The position numbers and the translations under genes are program-made. The notes under the pieces were generated by a model. It made no database searches, was not told the origin of the DNA, and was given only the letters and a program-made list of their open reading frames with translations. A DNA stretch of 64,000 nt from Reichenbachiella carrageenanivorans (lineage in GTDB: Bacteria > Bacteroidota > Bacteroidia > Cytophagales > Cyclobacteriaceae), in assembly GCF_025639805.1 (NCBI RefSeq), contig NZ_CP106735.1, positions 1,304,001-1,368,000 of the forward strand, written 5' to 3'. Of this stretch, positions 15,284 to 25,115 are shown one piece after another. Each line of letters opens with the position of its first letter. The stretch's first letter is position 1.

Positions 15284-16339
15284 ATGCAACTCTCGCTTTT
15301 GCCCAATAAGGAAACCATGTATCAAGCACTTGTCAGCAAGGACAGTACTTTTGAAGGTGTGTTTTTTGCTGCCATCAAAACGACAGGTATTTTTTGTAGA
15401 CCTACTTGCCATGCACGCAAACCCAAGGCCGAAAACGTCGAGTACTTTGGCAATTCTAAAGAGGCGCTAGACCATGGCTATAGACCCTGCAAAGTGTGCC
15501 ATCCCATGGAAATGAAAGGCACCGTGCCGATTTGGCTCAAACCATTGTTAGAAGAAATCGAAGCGAGGCCGAGCATCAAAATAAATGACCAAAGCTTAAG
15601 GGATAAAGGGCTAGATCCAGCACGTGTCCGCCGATGGTTCAAAAAAAACCATGGTATGACCTTCCAGGCCTATTTGCGCGCCCTCCGTATCAATAATGCC
15701 TTTGGACAAATCCGACAAGGAGACCAAGTGATCCAGTCGGCCTATAGCAATGGTTTTGAATCATTGAGTGGTTTTTTGGAAAGTTTCAAAAATTCGACAG
15801 GCTTCAGCCCAAAAGAAAGCAAATACAAAAACATCATTTCTGTTACCCGTATCCCAACCCTACTGGGCCCTATGATAGCAGGAGCTACAGCGCATGGTAT
15901 TTGTCTACTAGAATTCACGGACAGGAGAATGATTGAAACCCAGGTCGAAAGACTGAGAAAATACCTCAAAGCAGAATTAATTCCAGGGCAAAGTCCTTTC
16001 TTTGAAAAGCTGAGCGAAGAACTCCATTTATATTTTGAAGGTAAGCTTCAAAAATTTACTGTGCCATTGGAAATACCAGGCACTGATTTTCAACAAAAAG
16101 TTTGGCAAGTACTTCAAGACATTCCTTATGGGTATACGCGTAGTTATAAAGAACAAGCCATAGCCATCAATAACTTAAAAGCGATTAGAGCGGTAGCTAC
16201 TGCTAATGGAGATAACCGTATTTCTATTCTCATCCCTTGTCACCGAGTGATCGGCTCGGATGGCTCTATGACGGGCTATGGCGGAGGCGTGTGGCGCAAA
16301 CAGTGGCTGCTAAACCTAGAACAGAAAACCGCAGGCTAA
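15284..16339 (+). CDS. ada: Ada: alkylation response regulator and O6-methylguanine-DNA methyltransferase
   Basis: Repairs methylphosphotriesters and O6-methylguanine and activates its own regulon. Three parts are visible in about 351 residues: the N-terminal zinc domain with GIFCRPTC and PCKVC (the Cys4 site and methyl acceptor); an AraC-type HTH (AYSNGFESLSGFLESFKNSTG); and the MGMT domain with FQQKVWQVLQDIPYG, PCHRVIG (acceptor Cys) and GYGGGVWRKQWLL. The ATG at 15284 (MQLSLLPNKETMYQAL) fits Ada N-termini; 15278 and 15209 are alternatives. Confidence 0.93.
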   Translation: MQLSLLPNKETMYQALVSKDSTFEGVFFAAIKTTGIFCRPTCHARKPKAENVEYFGNSKEALDHGYRPCKVCHPMEMKGTVPIWLKPLLEEIEARPSIKINDQSLRDKGLDPARVRRWFKKNHGMTFQAYLRALRINNAFGQIRQGDQVIQSAYSNGFESLSGFLESFKNSTGFSPKESKYKNIISVTRIPTLLGPMIAGATAHGICLLEFTDRRMIETQVERLRKYLKAELIPGQSPFFEKLSEELHLYFEGKLQKFTVPLEIPGTDFQQKVWQVLQDIPYGYTRSYKEQAIAINNLKAIRAVATANGDNRISILIPCHRVIGSDGSMTGYGGGVWRKQWLLNLEQKTAG

Positions 16340-16345
16340 TCCTCC

Positions 16346-17701
16346 GTGATTTTCTTATCTTCGCTTGTATACAAAACCGAACATTTGAAACCACCGAAAG
16401 CCTTTCCTGAAAACACTAAGTTTCAAAACCTAAAGAAATTTCAGGCCTCTCCTATTTTGTATATGAAAGAGGCTGCGGCCAAATACGGCTCACCAGTCGA
16501 TCTCAACTTGCCTATTGGCAAATTTGCTCTCATCTCCGATCCCGATCAGGCACAGCATGTACTGGCCAATAACCACGGGAACTACACCAAAAGCAATGGT
16601 TATAAACAAGTAGCGCTTGTGCTAGGTAATGGATTGCTCACCGCCGAAGGTGACGAGTGGCACCAAAACCGTAAAATGCTACAGTCGTCTTTTCACAAGA
16701 CCGAATTGAGAAAATTGCTACCAGCCGTATGGCAAACAGGTGCGCAATACATTTCAGGCCTTTCTTCCCATGATGACTTGAGGCTCGATACAGAGATGAA
16801 TGGACTTACACTCACCATCTTGCTCAATTCGCTGATTCATTCCTCGGACGAGGAGATACTGACCAAAATGTCTGATCATGTCAACTTCGGGCAGGAGTTT
16901 ATAGTCAATCGCATACGCAACCCCTTCAAATGGCCACTTTGGATACCTACTCAGAATCATAGGCGATACCATGCGATGATGGCTGATTCGAATGAGCTGA
17001 TTCAGCGAACGATAGACGAGCGATCAGCCATTTACGGAAGTGATATAGAAGATCTACTGGCTGTGTTACTATCCAAGCTAGATGCAGAAAAAGACTTTAT
17101 CCAAATTAGAGATGAAATACTCACCTTTCTGGTGGCGGGGCACGAGACCTCTTCTTTGGGTATGACCTGGACGCTGCACTTGTTGGCGCATCATCCAGAA
17201 ATTCAAGATAGATTATATGAGGAAGTTGCTGAGCTGGTTACGTTGGAGGATTTGGATTTGATGAATTTTTCGAATCTAAAATACACGGGTCAGGTCATCA
17301 AAGAATCTATGCGGATGTATCCGCCCATTTGGAATATTGTACGAAAGGCCAAGGCCAATGACCAGCTGGGTGCGTGTGAAATAGAGGCTGGATATCAGCT
17401 GATGAATAGCATCTATGAGTTGCATCATCATGCAGACTATTGGGACGACCCTGATACGTTCAACCCAGATCGGTTCGAAACTTATGATTTCAAACACAAG
17501 TTTCAGTATTTGCCATTTGGCGGAGGCCCTAGATTCTGTATTGGCAATAATTTCGCAATTTACGAAATGACGCTCTTGTTAGTGCAGTTTGTTCGGTCCT
17601 TCCAGTTAGAACCGTTGTCTCCCAAGTCCATTGGATTCAATCCACTTTTGACATTGCGCCCGGATCAGTCAGTGAGCGTCAGACTGAAATGTCGAAAATA
17701 G
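16346..17701 (+). CDS. Cytochrome P450
   Basis: Haem monooxygenase of about 440-451 residues. It has the I-helix AGHETSS, the K-helix ESMRMYPP (ExxR), a PDRF segment and the haem-binding loop FGGGPRFCIGNNFA with the thiolate Cys. The GPRFCIG/PPIWN context is reminiscent of CYP102/CYP4-like fatty-acid hydroxylases, but the substrate is unknown. No ATG is available at the 5' end: GTG 16346 or TTG 16385 (LKPPKAFPEN) could start it. It begins six bases after ada and may be co-transcribed; no ferredoxin gene is nearby. Confidence 0.92.
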   Translation: MIFLSSLVYKTEHLKPPKAFPENTKFQNLKKFQASPILYMKEAAAKYGSPVDLNLPIGKFALISDPDQAQHVLANNHGNYTKSNGYKQVALVLGNGLLTAEGDEWHQNRKMLQSSFHKTELRKLLPAVWQTGAQYISGLSSHDDLRLDTEMNGLTLTILLNSLIHSSDEEILTKMSDHVNFGQEFIVNRIRNPFKWPLWIPTQNHRRYHAMMADSNELIQRTIDERSAIYGSDIEDLLAVLLSKLDAEKDFIQIRDEILTFLVAGHETSSLGMTWTLHLLAHHPEIQDRLYEEVAELVTLEDLDLMNFSNLKYTGQVIKESMRMYPPIWNIVRKAKANDQLGACEIEAGYQLMNSIYELHHHADYWDDPDTFNPDRFETYDFKHKFQYLPFGGGPRFCIGNNFAIYEMTLLLVQFVRSFQLEPLSPKSIGFNPLLTLRPDQSVSVRLKCRK

Positions 17702-17703
17702 GC

Positions 17704-18810
17704 TTAGGTCAATTCTTCAATGGTGTTATGCTCCACTCTAAAAATCTTCATAGGCTCGAATTTGCCTTCAAGCAAACTACGAGTGCGTTCTTCTCGGGCA
17801 TCTGTCACGAAGACCTGACCGAAGTCGTCGGACCCGATGATGGACATCAGCTGCGAGATGCGGGCATCATCCAGTTTATCAAAAATATCGTCGAGCAGCA
17901 GCAGTGGCGTAATGCCCAAGTGCGATTTCACAAATTCGAATTGTGCCAATTTCAAACTAATCAGCAGTGACTTTTGCTGACCCTGAGACCCAAATTTTTT
18001 GATCAGATAATCATCGATTTCAAACAAATATTCATCTCTATGAATACCTAAATTGGTACGTTGAGTGATGAGGTCTTTTTGAGTACCCTTGGCATATTGT
18101 TGTTCGAAGTCGGTAGAGAGTACCTTGGTTTGATATATGATGGAGACACGTTCTTTTTTGTCAGAGATCCGGTCGTAGTTGGATTGAAGGTGTGGAAGAA
18201 ACTCCTCAATAAATGCCATGCGTTTTTTGGCGATTTCTACGCAGAGCTGAATCATGGGTTGGTTGTATGTATCCAGCATGATGGCATCTACCTTGCCAGC
18301 TTCGTTCATTTTCTTTAATAAGGCATTGCGCTGCTTGAGGAGATGATTGTATTTGATGAGGGCTTGCAGATACGAAAGGTCATATTGTGAAATGATGCTG
18401 TCAAAAAACTTGCGTCTGGTTTCGTTGCTTTCGCGAATGAGTTCGTCATCGTTGGGGGCAATTAGCACAACAGGAAATTTGCCCACATGTTCACTCAGCT
18501 TATCATATTCTGCCTCATCTACCTTAAAAGTCTTTCGACTGTTCTTTTTGAGGCTACAATGTATCTGATGTATTTTGTCTAATTTTTCGAAAACGCCATT
18601 TACTACGAAATACTTTCCTTTGTGACAGATGCTTTGGGCATCCAGCGAATGAAAGGCACTTTTGGTTGTAGACAAATAATGAATGGCATCTAAAATGTTG
18701 GTTTTTCCGCTGCCATTCATACCGACCAAACAATTGAAATGATTGCAAAATGAAACGTCTGCCTTTTCATAATTTTTAAAATATTGTAAGGACAGTGATT
18801 GAAGAAACAT
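17704..18810 (-). CDS. recF: DNA replication and repair protein RecF
   Basis: SMC-like ATPase that helps load RecA at gaps. The 368-residue protein has Walker A at GMNGSGKT (30-37), the signature SQGQQKSLLISLKLAQFE and Walker B LLLLDDIFDKLD followed by QVFVTDAR. It begins L-Q-Y-F-K-N-Y-E as RecF proteins do. No dnaA or dnaN lies beside it, as is common in Bacteroidota. Confidence 0.95.
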   Translation of the reverse strand: MFLQSLSLQYFKNYEKADVSFCNHFNCLVGMNGSGKTNILDAIHYLSTTKSAFHSLDAQSICHKGKYFVVNGVFEKLDKIHQIHCSLKKNSRKTFKVDEAEYDKLSEHVGKFPVVLIAPNDDELIRESNETRRKFFDSIISQYDLSYLQALIKYNHLLKQRNALLKKMNEAGKVDAIMLDTYNQPMIQLCVEIAKKRMAFIEEFLPHLQSNYDRISDKKERVSIIYQTKVLSTDFEQQYAKGTQKDLITQRTNLGIHRDEYLFEIDDYLIKKFGSQGQQKSLLISLKLAQFEFVKSHLGITPLLLLDDIFDKLDDARISQLMSIIGSDDFGQVFVTDAREERTRSLLEGKFEPMKIFRVEHNTIEELT

Positions 18811-18816
18811 AATGCT

Positions 18817-18846
18817 TTGCTGTAACTACTAATTTAACTAATTTCG
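18817..18846 (+). promoter_or_regulatory. Candidate promoter of pdhA
   Basis: TTG (18817-18819) and TAATTTCG (18839-18846) with a 19-base spacer fit the Bacteroidota -33/-7 pattern TTG-N19-TAnnTTTG with one mismatch, 73 bases before the pdhA start. Confidence 0.45.
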
Positions 18847-18919
18847 CAGATCGTAAAACAAGCGAAACGACAACCCCCAAAGTACTTAATTCAGTCAAAC
18901 CGCTTAAATAACTTTTGAA

Positions 18920-19951
18920 ATGGCAAGTGTAAAAGAAAAAAAGAACTCAAAAGCAACATCCAAAAATGAATTTTCGAAATCGACTTATATGACTTGGTAT
19001 GAGTCTATGATGATGATGCGAAAATTTGAGGAGAAAGCGGGTCAGCTTTATGGTCAGCAGAAGATCAAAGGATTTTGCCACTTGTACATCGGCCAAGAGG
19101 CTTGTGTAGCAGGAGCTGTAAGTGCATTAGAAGAGGGTGATAAGTATATCACTGCTTATAGGGATCATGCACACCCTATCGCTTTGGGTACGGACCCTAA
19201 AAGAATCATGGCTGAGCTATTTGCCAAGGAGACGGGTACCTCTAAAGGAAAAGGTGGATCGATGCACATTTTTGATAAAGAGCATCATTTCTATGGTGGA
19301 CATGGTATCGTTGGTGGACAGGTGCCATTAGGAGCAGGTCTAGCATTCACCGAAAAATATAATAATACTGGTAAGCTGAGTATTACTTACATGGGCGATG
19401 GCGCGGTAAGACAAGGTGCTTTTCACGAGGCTTTAAACATGGCCATGACGATGAAACTGCCAGCCATCTTTGTCATTGAAAACAATGGTTATGCCATGGG
19501 TACATCAGTGAAAAGAACGTCAAATGTAACGGGTCTGGATCAACTAGGTAGTGCATACGAAATGCCTTCTGAGTCTGTAGATGGTATGTCTGTAATCGAC
19601 GTACACCATGCAGTGGCAAGAGCGGCAGAGCGTGCTAGAAAAGGAGACGGTCCTACTTTGTTAGAATTCAAAACGTACCGATACAAAGGGCACTCTATGT
19701 CTGACCCTGCAAAATACAGAACCAAAGAGGAGCTAGAGTCATACAAGCAACGAGATCCAATCGAAATGGTGAGAAAAGATATCCTTACTATGAAATTGGC
19801 TACAGAAAAAGAATTAGCAACCATTGACCAAAAGATCAAGGAAGAAGTAAGCCTTTGTGTGAAATTTGCTGAAGAATCGGCCTATCCAGCACCAGAAAAC
19901 GCATACACAGATGTATATGCTGATCCAGCTTATCCTTTCTTGGAGGACTAA
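18920..19951 (+). CDS. pdhA: Pyruvate dehydrogenase E1 component, alpha subunit
   Basis: Thiamine-diphosphate subunit that decarboxylates pyruvate in the PDH complex. The 343 residues contain YRDHAHPIALG, GKGGSMHIFD, HGIVGGQVPLGAGLAF, the TPP motif GDGAVRQGAFHEALN...ENNGYAMGT and YRYKGHSMSDPAKYR (phosphorylation-loop region). The beta subunit and E2 are not adjacent, so they must be encoded elsewhere. Confidence 0.94.
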   Translation: MASVKEKKNSKATSKNEFSKSTYMTWYESMMMMRKFEEKAGQLYGQQKIKGFCHLYIGQEACVAGAVSALEEGDKYITAYRDHAHPIALGTDPKRIMAELFAKETGTSKGKGGSMHIFDKEHHFYGGHGIVGGQVPLGAGLAFTEKYNNTGKLSITYMGDGAVRQGAFHEALNMAMTMKLPAIFVIENNGYAMGTSVKRTSNVTGLDQLGSAYEMPSESVDGMSVIDVHHAVARAAERARKGDGPTLLEFKTYRYKGHSMSDPAKYRTKEELESYKQRDPIEMVRKDILTMKLATEKELATIDQKIKEEVSLCVKFAEESAYPAPENAYTDVYADPAYPFLED

Positions 19952-19997
19952 TTACGGATATAAGTCGTAGCATTAACCGATGATTTTAAAATATTGC

Positions 19998-20005
19998 TAC
20001 ATTTG
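19998..20005 (+). promoter_or_regulatory. Candidate -7 box (TACATTTG)
   Basis: Exact TAnnTTTG match 22 bases before the start at 20028; the upstream -33 TTG is not clear. It would drive the TPR gene separately from pdhA. Confidence 0.35.
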
Positions 20006-20027
20006 CGGTCAGAATTTTTGAAATAGA

Positions 20028-20732
20028 ATGACAAAAAAGAGAAAAAGTACGGAGAATCACGATCATGATTTGTTTGAGAATCCGGAAGCAATAGCAGAGC
20101 AGCTATCGAGAACAGAGCAGTTCATCGAAAAAAACAAAACGATTGTGTCTGTATTAGCAGGTATCATCCTAGTAGCTATCGTTGGTTACATGTTTAGCAG
20201 CTATTATATCAAAGGGCAAAATGATAATGCTCAGAGAGATATGTTTCAGGCAGTGTATTATTTTGAAGCTGACAGTTTGGGCAAAGCCTTAAATGGTGAT
20301 GGTAACAACTATGGCTTCCTAGAGATCATCAGTGAGTACGGCATGACCGATGCTGCCAATATGGCTAATTATTATGCAGGGGCTACTTATCTGAAACTTG
20401 GAGACTTCGAAAATGCTGTGAGATATTTGAGTGATTTTAGTGCCTCTGATTATGTGATTCAAGCGAGAGCTTATGCTCTTATCGGTGATGCACAAATGGA
20501 GTTAGGCAAGTTTGGAGAAGCGGCAGCTAATTACGAAAAAGCAGCTGATTACAATGCCAACAAGCAATTTAGCCCTACTTATTTAGTAAAAGCGGCTATT
20601 GCCAATGAGCAAGCCGGAGATTTGAGTGCTGCCAAAGATAATTATCAGGCAATAGTGGATGATTTTTATGGCGTGGTTGAATACCAAGAATCTGTAAAAC
20701 AAATCGCTAGACTAAAAGGATTGACTAACTAA
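20028..20732 (+). CDS. Membrane-anchored TPR protein
   Basis: A short charged cytoplasmic N-terminus (to about residue 38) is followed by one TM helix (IVSVLAGIILVAIVGYMF) and then tetratricopeptide repeats facing the periplasm (GATYLKLGDFENAVRYL, ALIGDAQMELGKFGEAAANYEKA, AAIANEQAGDLSAAKDNYQ). The layout resembles YfgM/TPR_21 proteins, which assist secreted-protein folding near the Sec translocon; that role is inference. The 234-residue gene is followed by a terminator before ribH. Confidence 0.82.
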   Translation: MTKKRKSTENHDHDLFENPEAIAEQLSRTEQFIEKNKTIVSVLAGIILVAIVGYMFSSYYIKGQNDNAQRDMFQAVYYFEADSLGKALNGDGNNYGFLEIISEYGMTDAANMANYYAGATYLKLGDFENAVRYLSDFSASDYVIQARAYALIGDAQMELGKFGEAAANYEKAADYNANKQFSPTYLVKAAIANEQAGDLSAAKDNYQAIVDDFYGVVEYQESVKQIARLKGLTN

Positions 20733-20754
20733 GTCTACTAGAATAAAATATTTG

Positions 20755-20788
20755 AAAAGGGATGGGTTTGTAACTCCTCCCTTTTTTT
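20755..20788 (+). terminator. Terminator between TPR gene and ribH
   Basis: AAAAGGGA pairs with TCCCTTTT across a 15-base loop, followed by T residues, 22 bases after the TPR stop. Confidence 0.65.
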
Positions 20789-20835
20789 CTGACAAAACTA
20801 AAATAGTACTTACTTATTATTCAAAATTAAAAGCC

Positions 20836-21312
20836 ATGGCTAGTAATCTTAAAAACCTCAGCGACTACAGTTCTAAAAATGTATTGGACATTTCCAACAA
20901 AACATTTGCCATCGTAGTATCGGAGTGGAACGAGGAAGTAACCGAGTCGCTATACAATGGAGCGGTAGAGACACTAAAGCAGCACGGCGCACAAGCGACT
21001 AATATTGTGAGAGTAGACGTACCAGGTAGTTTTGAGCTCAGCCTAGGAGCACAAAAGCTGGCCCAGAGAGAGGACGTAGATGCTGTGATCTGTCTGGGGT
21101 GTGTGATCCAAGGCGAGACCCGTCATTTCGATTTCATATGCGACGCAGTTGCTCATGGTATTACTAATGTATCTCTCAAATACGACAAGCCAGTAATATT
21201 TGGTGTACTGACTCCCGAAACGCAAAAACAAGCAATAGATAGAGCTGGCGGAAAACATGGAAACAAAGGAGATGAAGCGGCCATTACAGCTGTCAAAATG
21301 CTCGCGCTTTAA
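20836..21312 (+). CDS. ribH: 6,7-dimethyl-8-ribityllumazine synthase
   Basis: Penultimate step of riboflavin synthesis. The 158-residue protein has FAIVVSEWNEEVTESLYNGA, VPGSFELSLGAQKLA, CLGCVIQGETRHFDFICDAV, the catalytic His in that block, and FGVLTPETQKQAIDRAGG. The ATG at 20836 is preferred to a TTG at 20752, which lies within the preceding terminator. Confidence 0.96.
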   Translation: MASNLKNLSDYSSKNVLDISNKTFAIVVSEWNEEVTESLYNGAVETLKQHGAQATNIVRVDVPGSFELSLGAQKLAQREDVDAVICLGCVIQGETRHFDFICDAVAHGITNVSLKYDKPVIFGVLTPETQKQAIDRAGGKHGNKGDEAAITAVKMLAL

Positions 21313-21333
21313 CTTAAAAAGAAGCGTGGGTTT

Positions 21334-22815
21334 TTAAAGAATCCCCCAATAGAAGAAGATCAACCAGACCAGCACGAATAGCGGTAGGAGAATAGGAATA
21401 GAAAATCTAATGATGTAGCCAAAAAAGGATGGCATCTTTATCCCTACCTGCTCTGCGATAGACTTCACCATAAAATTTGGTCCGTTGCCGATATAGGTCA
21501 TAGAGCCAAAGAATACCGCAGCGATAGAAATAGCTTTCAAAGACAGGATTGAATTGACAAATTCTCCATTTGAAAACCCTACAACATCGGATATAGTAGA
21601 GATAGAGCCTCCTTGTGAGGCCAAAGCTGCCGTCAAGAAATTGATATAAGTAGGGGCATTATCCAAAAAGCCAGATAACAATCCTGTCCCCCAATACAAC
21701 GTATTGTGCGTGATCATGGCTGCACCTGCATCTGATTGGGCAAAGTTGCCAACCAGCTCCAAAGCAGGCATCATGGTTCCGAATATACCAATGAAAATAA
21801 AGGCAACTTCTCGAATAGGTTCGAAGTTGAACTCATTTCCCTGAATGGCTTTTTGATCAGCTAGTTTGTAGGAAAGAAATCCGCAAGTAAGCATGATGAT
21901 TTCACGCAGGAAGGAAAATTTTTGACCATCATAATGTATTGCAGGCACCCAGTCCAATACATTCGGATCTAAGAACACGGCTCCTACAATGACTGCTAAC
22001 CAGCCAAAGTTTTTCGTGCCTACGAAAGTAACTTTATTAGCAGGGGGTGCTTCGTCACTATCGAAGCTGTAGTTAGACTTGTTTCTTTTGTCTTTGAAGT
22101 AGAAGATAACAGCTAATGCCAAACAGGCAAAAAGCCAAGGAATAATGTTGTGTTCAAGTGTCCAGAAGAACGGGACTCCTTTTAAAAACCCCAAAAACAA
22201 AGGAGGATCACCAATAGGAGTCAGCGAACCACCAATATTACTTACCATGAAAATAAAGAAGATAATGTGGTAAGGTTTGATTCTGTCTTTATTAAGCCTA
22301 ATGAATGGACGAATGAGGAGCATCGAAGCCCCTGTTGTACCAATAATATTGGCAATCAGAGCACCGATCAAAAGAATGATCACGTTGGTCATTGGTTTGG
22401 CCTCTTTGTCTACTTCGATCATGATGCCCCCAGAGGCAATGAATAAGCCACTGAGCAAGGCGATAAATTGGACGTATTCCGCTAGTGCATGTATTGGAGC
22501 ATGAACATTGTGTAAACCAAATAGATAGTATAAGACGACTAAGCTAGCTAAAACGCAAGCTACGATAGGGTAATTTTTGTGCCAAAAGTGCTCGTAAAAC
22601 AACGGGCCAGTAGCTATCATGATTAGCAATAAAGCAAATGGGATAACACTCCAACCTGGTGCGTGATGATGTGCATCATCACTAGCTATTTCTGTAGTGT
22701 CGGCTGTTGAGGCGACAGAGGTTACAGCTGTAGATTCTTTATTGGTACTTTCAATGCCGGCGTACCCCTTCAGGCCGAAACTCAACAAAACAAAAAGAAC
22801 CAAATATTTGTACAT
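21334..22815 (-). CDS. nhaD: Na+/H+ antiporter, NhaD family
   Basis: Inner-membrane antiporter of the ion transporter superfamily. The 493-residue protein has a leader-like N-terminal helix, a His-rich loop (DDAHHHAPGW), then about 12 TM segments. NhaD-type motifs are IGTTGASMLLIRPFIRLN, FMVSNIGGSLTPIGDPPLFLGFLKG and the second repeat LLSGFLDNAPTYINFL and SMTYIGNGPNFM. It would exchange Na+ for protons, which fits the Na+-NQR encoded at 43.8 kb. Confidence 0.92.
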   Translation of the reverse strand: MYKYLVLFVLLSFGLKGYAGIESTNKESTAVTSVASTADTTEIASDDAHHHAPGWSVIPFALLLIMIATGPLFYEHFWHKNYPIVACVLASLVVLYYLFGLHNVHAPIHALAEYVQFIALLSGLFIASGGIMIEVDKEAKPMTNVIILLIGALIANIIGTTGASMLLIRPFIRLNKDRIKPYHIIFFIFMVSNIGGSLTPIGDPPLFLGFLKGVPFFWTLEHNIIPWLFACLALAVIFYFKDKRNKSNYSFDSDEAPPANKVTFVGTKNFGWLAVIVGAVFLDPNVLDWVPAIHYDGQKFSFLREIIMLTCGFLSYKLADQKAIQGNEFNFEPIREVAFIFIGIFGTMMPALELVGNFAQSDAGAAMITHNTLYWGTGLLSGFLDNAPTYINFLTAALASQGGSISTISDVVGFSNGEFVNSILSLKAISIAAVFFGSMTYIGNGPNFMVKSIAEQVGIKMPSFFGYIIRFSIPILLPLFVLVWLIFFYWGIL

Positions 22816-22977
22816 ACTGCTATAGAATAAATGAGGGCAATTATATAAAATCTGAACCGATCATTTTAGTTTCAAGATAGAATTTTTTAAATCTTCTCAC
22901 AGCACGCCTTAAAAGGTACAATAAAGATATTGCCTGTTGGCGTAAAACCAAATTGAAGTATTAATATTTTACAATTT

Positions 22978-23008
22978 TTGTACGTAATCAGTTCTCCTAT
23001 TAATTTCA
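22978..23008 (+). promoter_or_regulatory. Candidate promoter of the coaX block
   Basis: TTG (22978-22980), a 20-base spacer and TAATTTCA (23001-23008) approximate the Bacteroidota promoter pattern 38 bases before coaX. Confidence 0.4.
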
Positions 23009-23045
23009 CCGTATAGAAAAAGTACAATAACTATGTAATTTTCCA

Positions 23046-23777
23046 ATGAGCCATCGAACAAAAAATATAGCCATCGACATTGGCAACTCATCTATCAAAG
23101 TGGGGCTATTCAATCATTCTCATTTGGAGAAAGACTGGACTTGTCATTCGGTAGAAGAAGTCGTTTCTATAGTGAATCAAAGTGGAGCTATACGGATTAT
23201 GTTCTGTTCGGTTGCCTCTTCTGTAGATCCATTTCTCTCGCTGCTCCAAGATTTTGAAATAAATATTCTGTCGGCAAGCACACCAATTCCGTTTGAGAAT
23301 CATTATAAAACAAAACATACGCTGGGAGTAGATAGAATAGCTGCCTTGGCAGGTGCCGAAGCGATCAGTCATGGGAAAAACAATTTGGTCATCGACATTG
23401 GCTCATGTATTACCTATGACTTTTTGGATAAAAAAAACATATATCATGGAGGCAGTATTTCTCCAGGTATCGATCTTCGGTTTAAAGCCATGAACAGCTA
23501 CACAGAAAAATTGCCTTTAATTACCGAGTGGGAATCAGCCGAACTCATTGGAACGACAACGAAAGAATCTATGGTAAGTGGGGTGTTAAATGGTATAACG
23601 GAAGAGTTAGATGGTATGATTAGTCGTTATCAAGCCAAATGGCCTGATTTAGAAGTGATTATGTGTGGCAGGGGACTAAATAGTTTTGAATCTAAATTAA
23701 AAGCATCCATCTTTGCATCCCCTAAATTGGTGTTGGTCGGATTGAACAGGATATTGGAGTATAATGAGAAGATTTAA
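23046..23777 (+). CDS. coaX: Type III pantothenate kinase
   Basis: Phosphorylates pantothenate, the first step of CoA synthesis. The 243 residues show the ASKHA phosphate-1 motif IDIGNSSIKVGLF, LGVDRIAALAGA, IDIGSCITYDF (phosphate-2) and HGGSISPGIDLRFKAMNSYTE region. It heads a rightward block running to the PpiD gene, and its last 14 bases overlap the next start. Confidence 0.95.
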   Translation: MSHRTKNIAIDIGNSSIKVGLFNHSHLEKDWTCHSVEEVVSIVNQSGAIRIMFCSVASSVDPFLSLLQDFEINILSASTPIPFENHYKTKHTLGVDRIAALAGAEAISHGKNNLVIDIGSCITYDFLDKKNIYHGGSISPGIDLRFKAMNSYTEKLPLITEWESAELIGTTTKESMVSGVLNGITEELDGMISRYQAKWPDLEVIMCGRGLNSFESKLKASIFASPKLVLVGLNRILEYNEKI

Positions 23778-25029
23778 ATGGTTATTGACTTTTGCAGCTT
23801 TGTTGAGCTGCAAATTTGTTTCAGCACAGTTTACCTATTCACCATACACAGCCATTGGCATTGGGGATAAAAATAGTATGGGGCTAGCTCACAATAGCGC
23901 CATGGGCGGTGTGGGCATTGCTACACCCTCTACTTGGCATATTAATACTGTTAATCCTGCATTACTTCCATACAACGCGCTCACGGTTTTTGAAATAGGA
24001 ATGGAAGGCGAAAACAGAACCATTTCGAACGAACTCAATTCTATCAAAGTGGGCAGTGGGGGTCTCAAGTACCTCACTTTTGCTTTTCCAATTATGTCTG
24101 GAACCTGGACAGCTAACCTTGGCTTGATGCCTTATAGCTCAGTCAACTACACTTTTTCGACCAGCCAACCAGTAGACGGTACTACTACAGATGCCATTAT
24201 CGATTTTGAGGGCGATGGAGGCTTAAACCAAGTTTTCTTCTCTAATGGGGTGAGAATAGTCAAAGGGTTGACTGTCGGACTTAGAACGTCATTCATTTTT
24301 GGTTTGATTGAAGGTACGACCGCTACTTACTTGGAAGGAGACGGGATCACCCAGCAATTTCCAACAGGTCATTATAGCAAAACCAATTATTCTGGTTTTA
24401 ATTTAGGTTTTGGTGGAGCATATAGAATGGCGCTGAATGATAAAGACGTGCTTAACTTTGGTGCTACGTACGATATGGGTAATTCTTTAGATGGGAAAAG
24501 ACTGGAGCGCAATCAGTACGAAACCGGTACTGGCACCGCACAACCAGGCGATACCTTATTGCTTGATATGCCCGGCAGCTACCAGCTACCAGCAGAGCTT
24601 GGTGTCGGCTTTTCTTGGCAAAAGCTAAATAAGCTAACGATTGGCCTTGATGTTAAACGCTCTTTTTGGGATGAAAAAGCAGGGTTTGCGGATGATAATG
24701 AAACTTACAGAAGTACATGGTACGCAGGGATTGGCCTTGAGTTCACTCCGAAATTTAATGATGTAAACAACTACTTTAAACGAGTACAATATCGTTTAGG
24801 TGTAGACTATAAACAGGAGCCATTTGTAATAAATGGAGAAACTGTGGATAATTTTGGCATTAATTTTGGCTGGTCACTCCCTGTGAAAGGAGTGTCCGCA
24901 GTCAATATGGCCTTTAAATATGGCCAAAGAGGACAAGCTTCTGGCGCTTTAGTAAAAGAGCAATACTTCAAATTTGTGCTAGGTGCTACCATCAATGATC
25001 GATGGTTTGTTAGAAGAAAATATAATTAA
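23764..25029 (+). CDS. Outer-membrane beta-barrel protein, FadL/OmpP1-like
   Basis: A signal peptide (RRFKWLLTFAALLSCKFVSAQ) leads to a 400-residue barrel-like sequence with alternating strands and aromatic girdles. The start (YSPYTAIGIGDKNSMGLAHNSAMGGVGIA) resembles Bacteroidota OmpP1/FadL-type outer-membrane proteins that follow coaX in many genomes. It overlaps coaX by 14 bases, implying coupling. The substrate is unknown. Confidence 0.8.
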   Translation: MRRFKWLLTFAALLSCKFVSAQFTYSPYTAIGIGDKNSMGLAHNSAMGGVGIATPSTWHINTVNPALLPYNALTVFEIGMEGENRTISNELNSIKVGSGGLKYLTFAFPIMSGTWTANLGLMPYSSVNYTFSTSQPVDGTTTDAIIDFEGDGGLNQVFFSNGVRIVKGLTVGLRTSFIFGLIEGTTATYLEGDGITQQFPTGHYSKTNYSGFNLGFGGAYRMALNDKDVLNFGATYDMGNSLDGKRLERNQYETGTGTAQPGDTLLLDMPGSYQLPAELGVGFSWQKLNKLTIGLDVKRSFWDEKAGFADDNETYRSTWYAGIGLEFTPKFNDVNNYFKRVQYRLGVDYKQEPFVINGETVDNFGINFGWSLPVKGVSAVNMAFKYGQRGQASGALVKEQYFKFVLGATINDRWFVRRKYN

Positions 25030-25115
25030 TTATTATGTTGCGCTTTCGTTTGTAATACCAGCACGTTTTACTTCTGTTGGGTAAAACAGAGAAAGACTAT
25101 AAAAAATAAGAAAAT

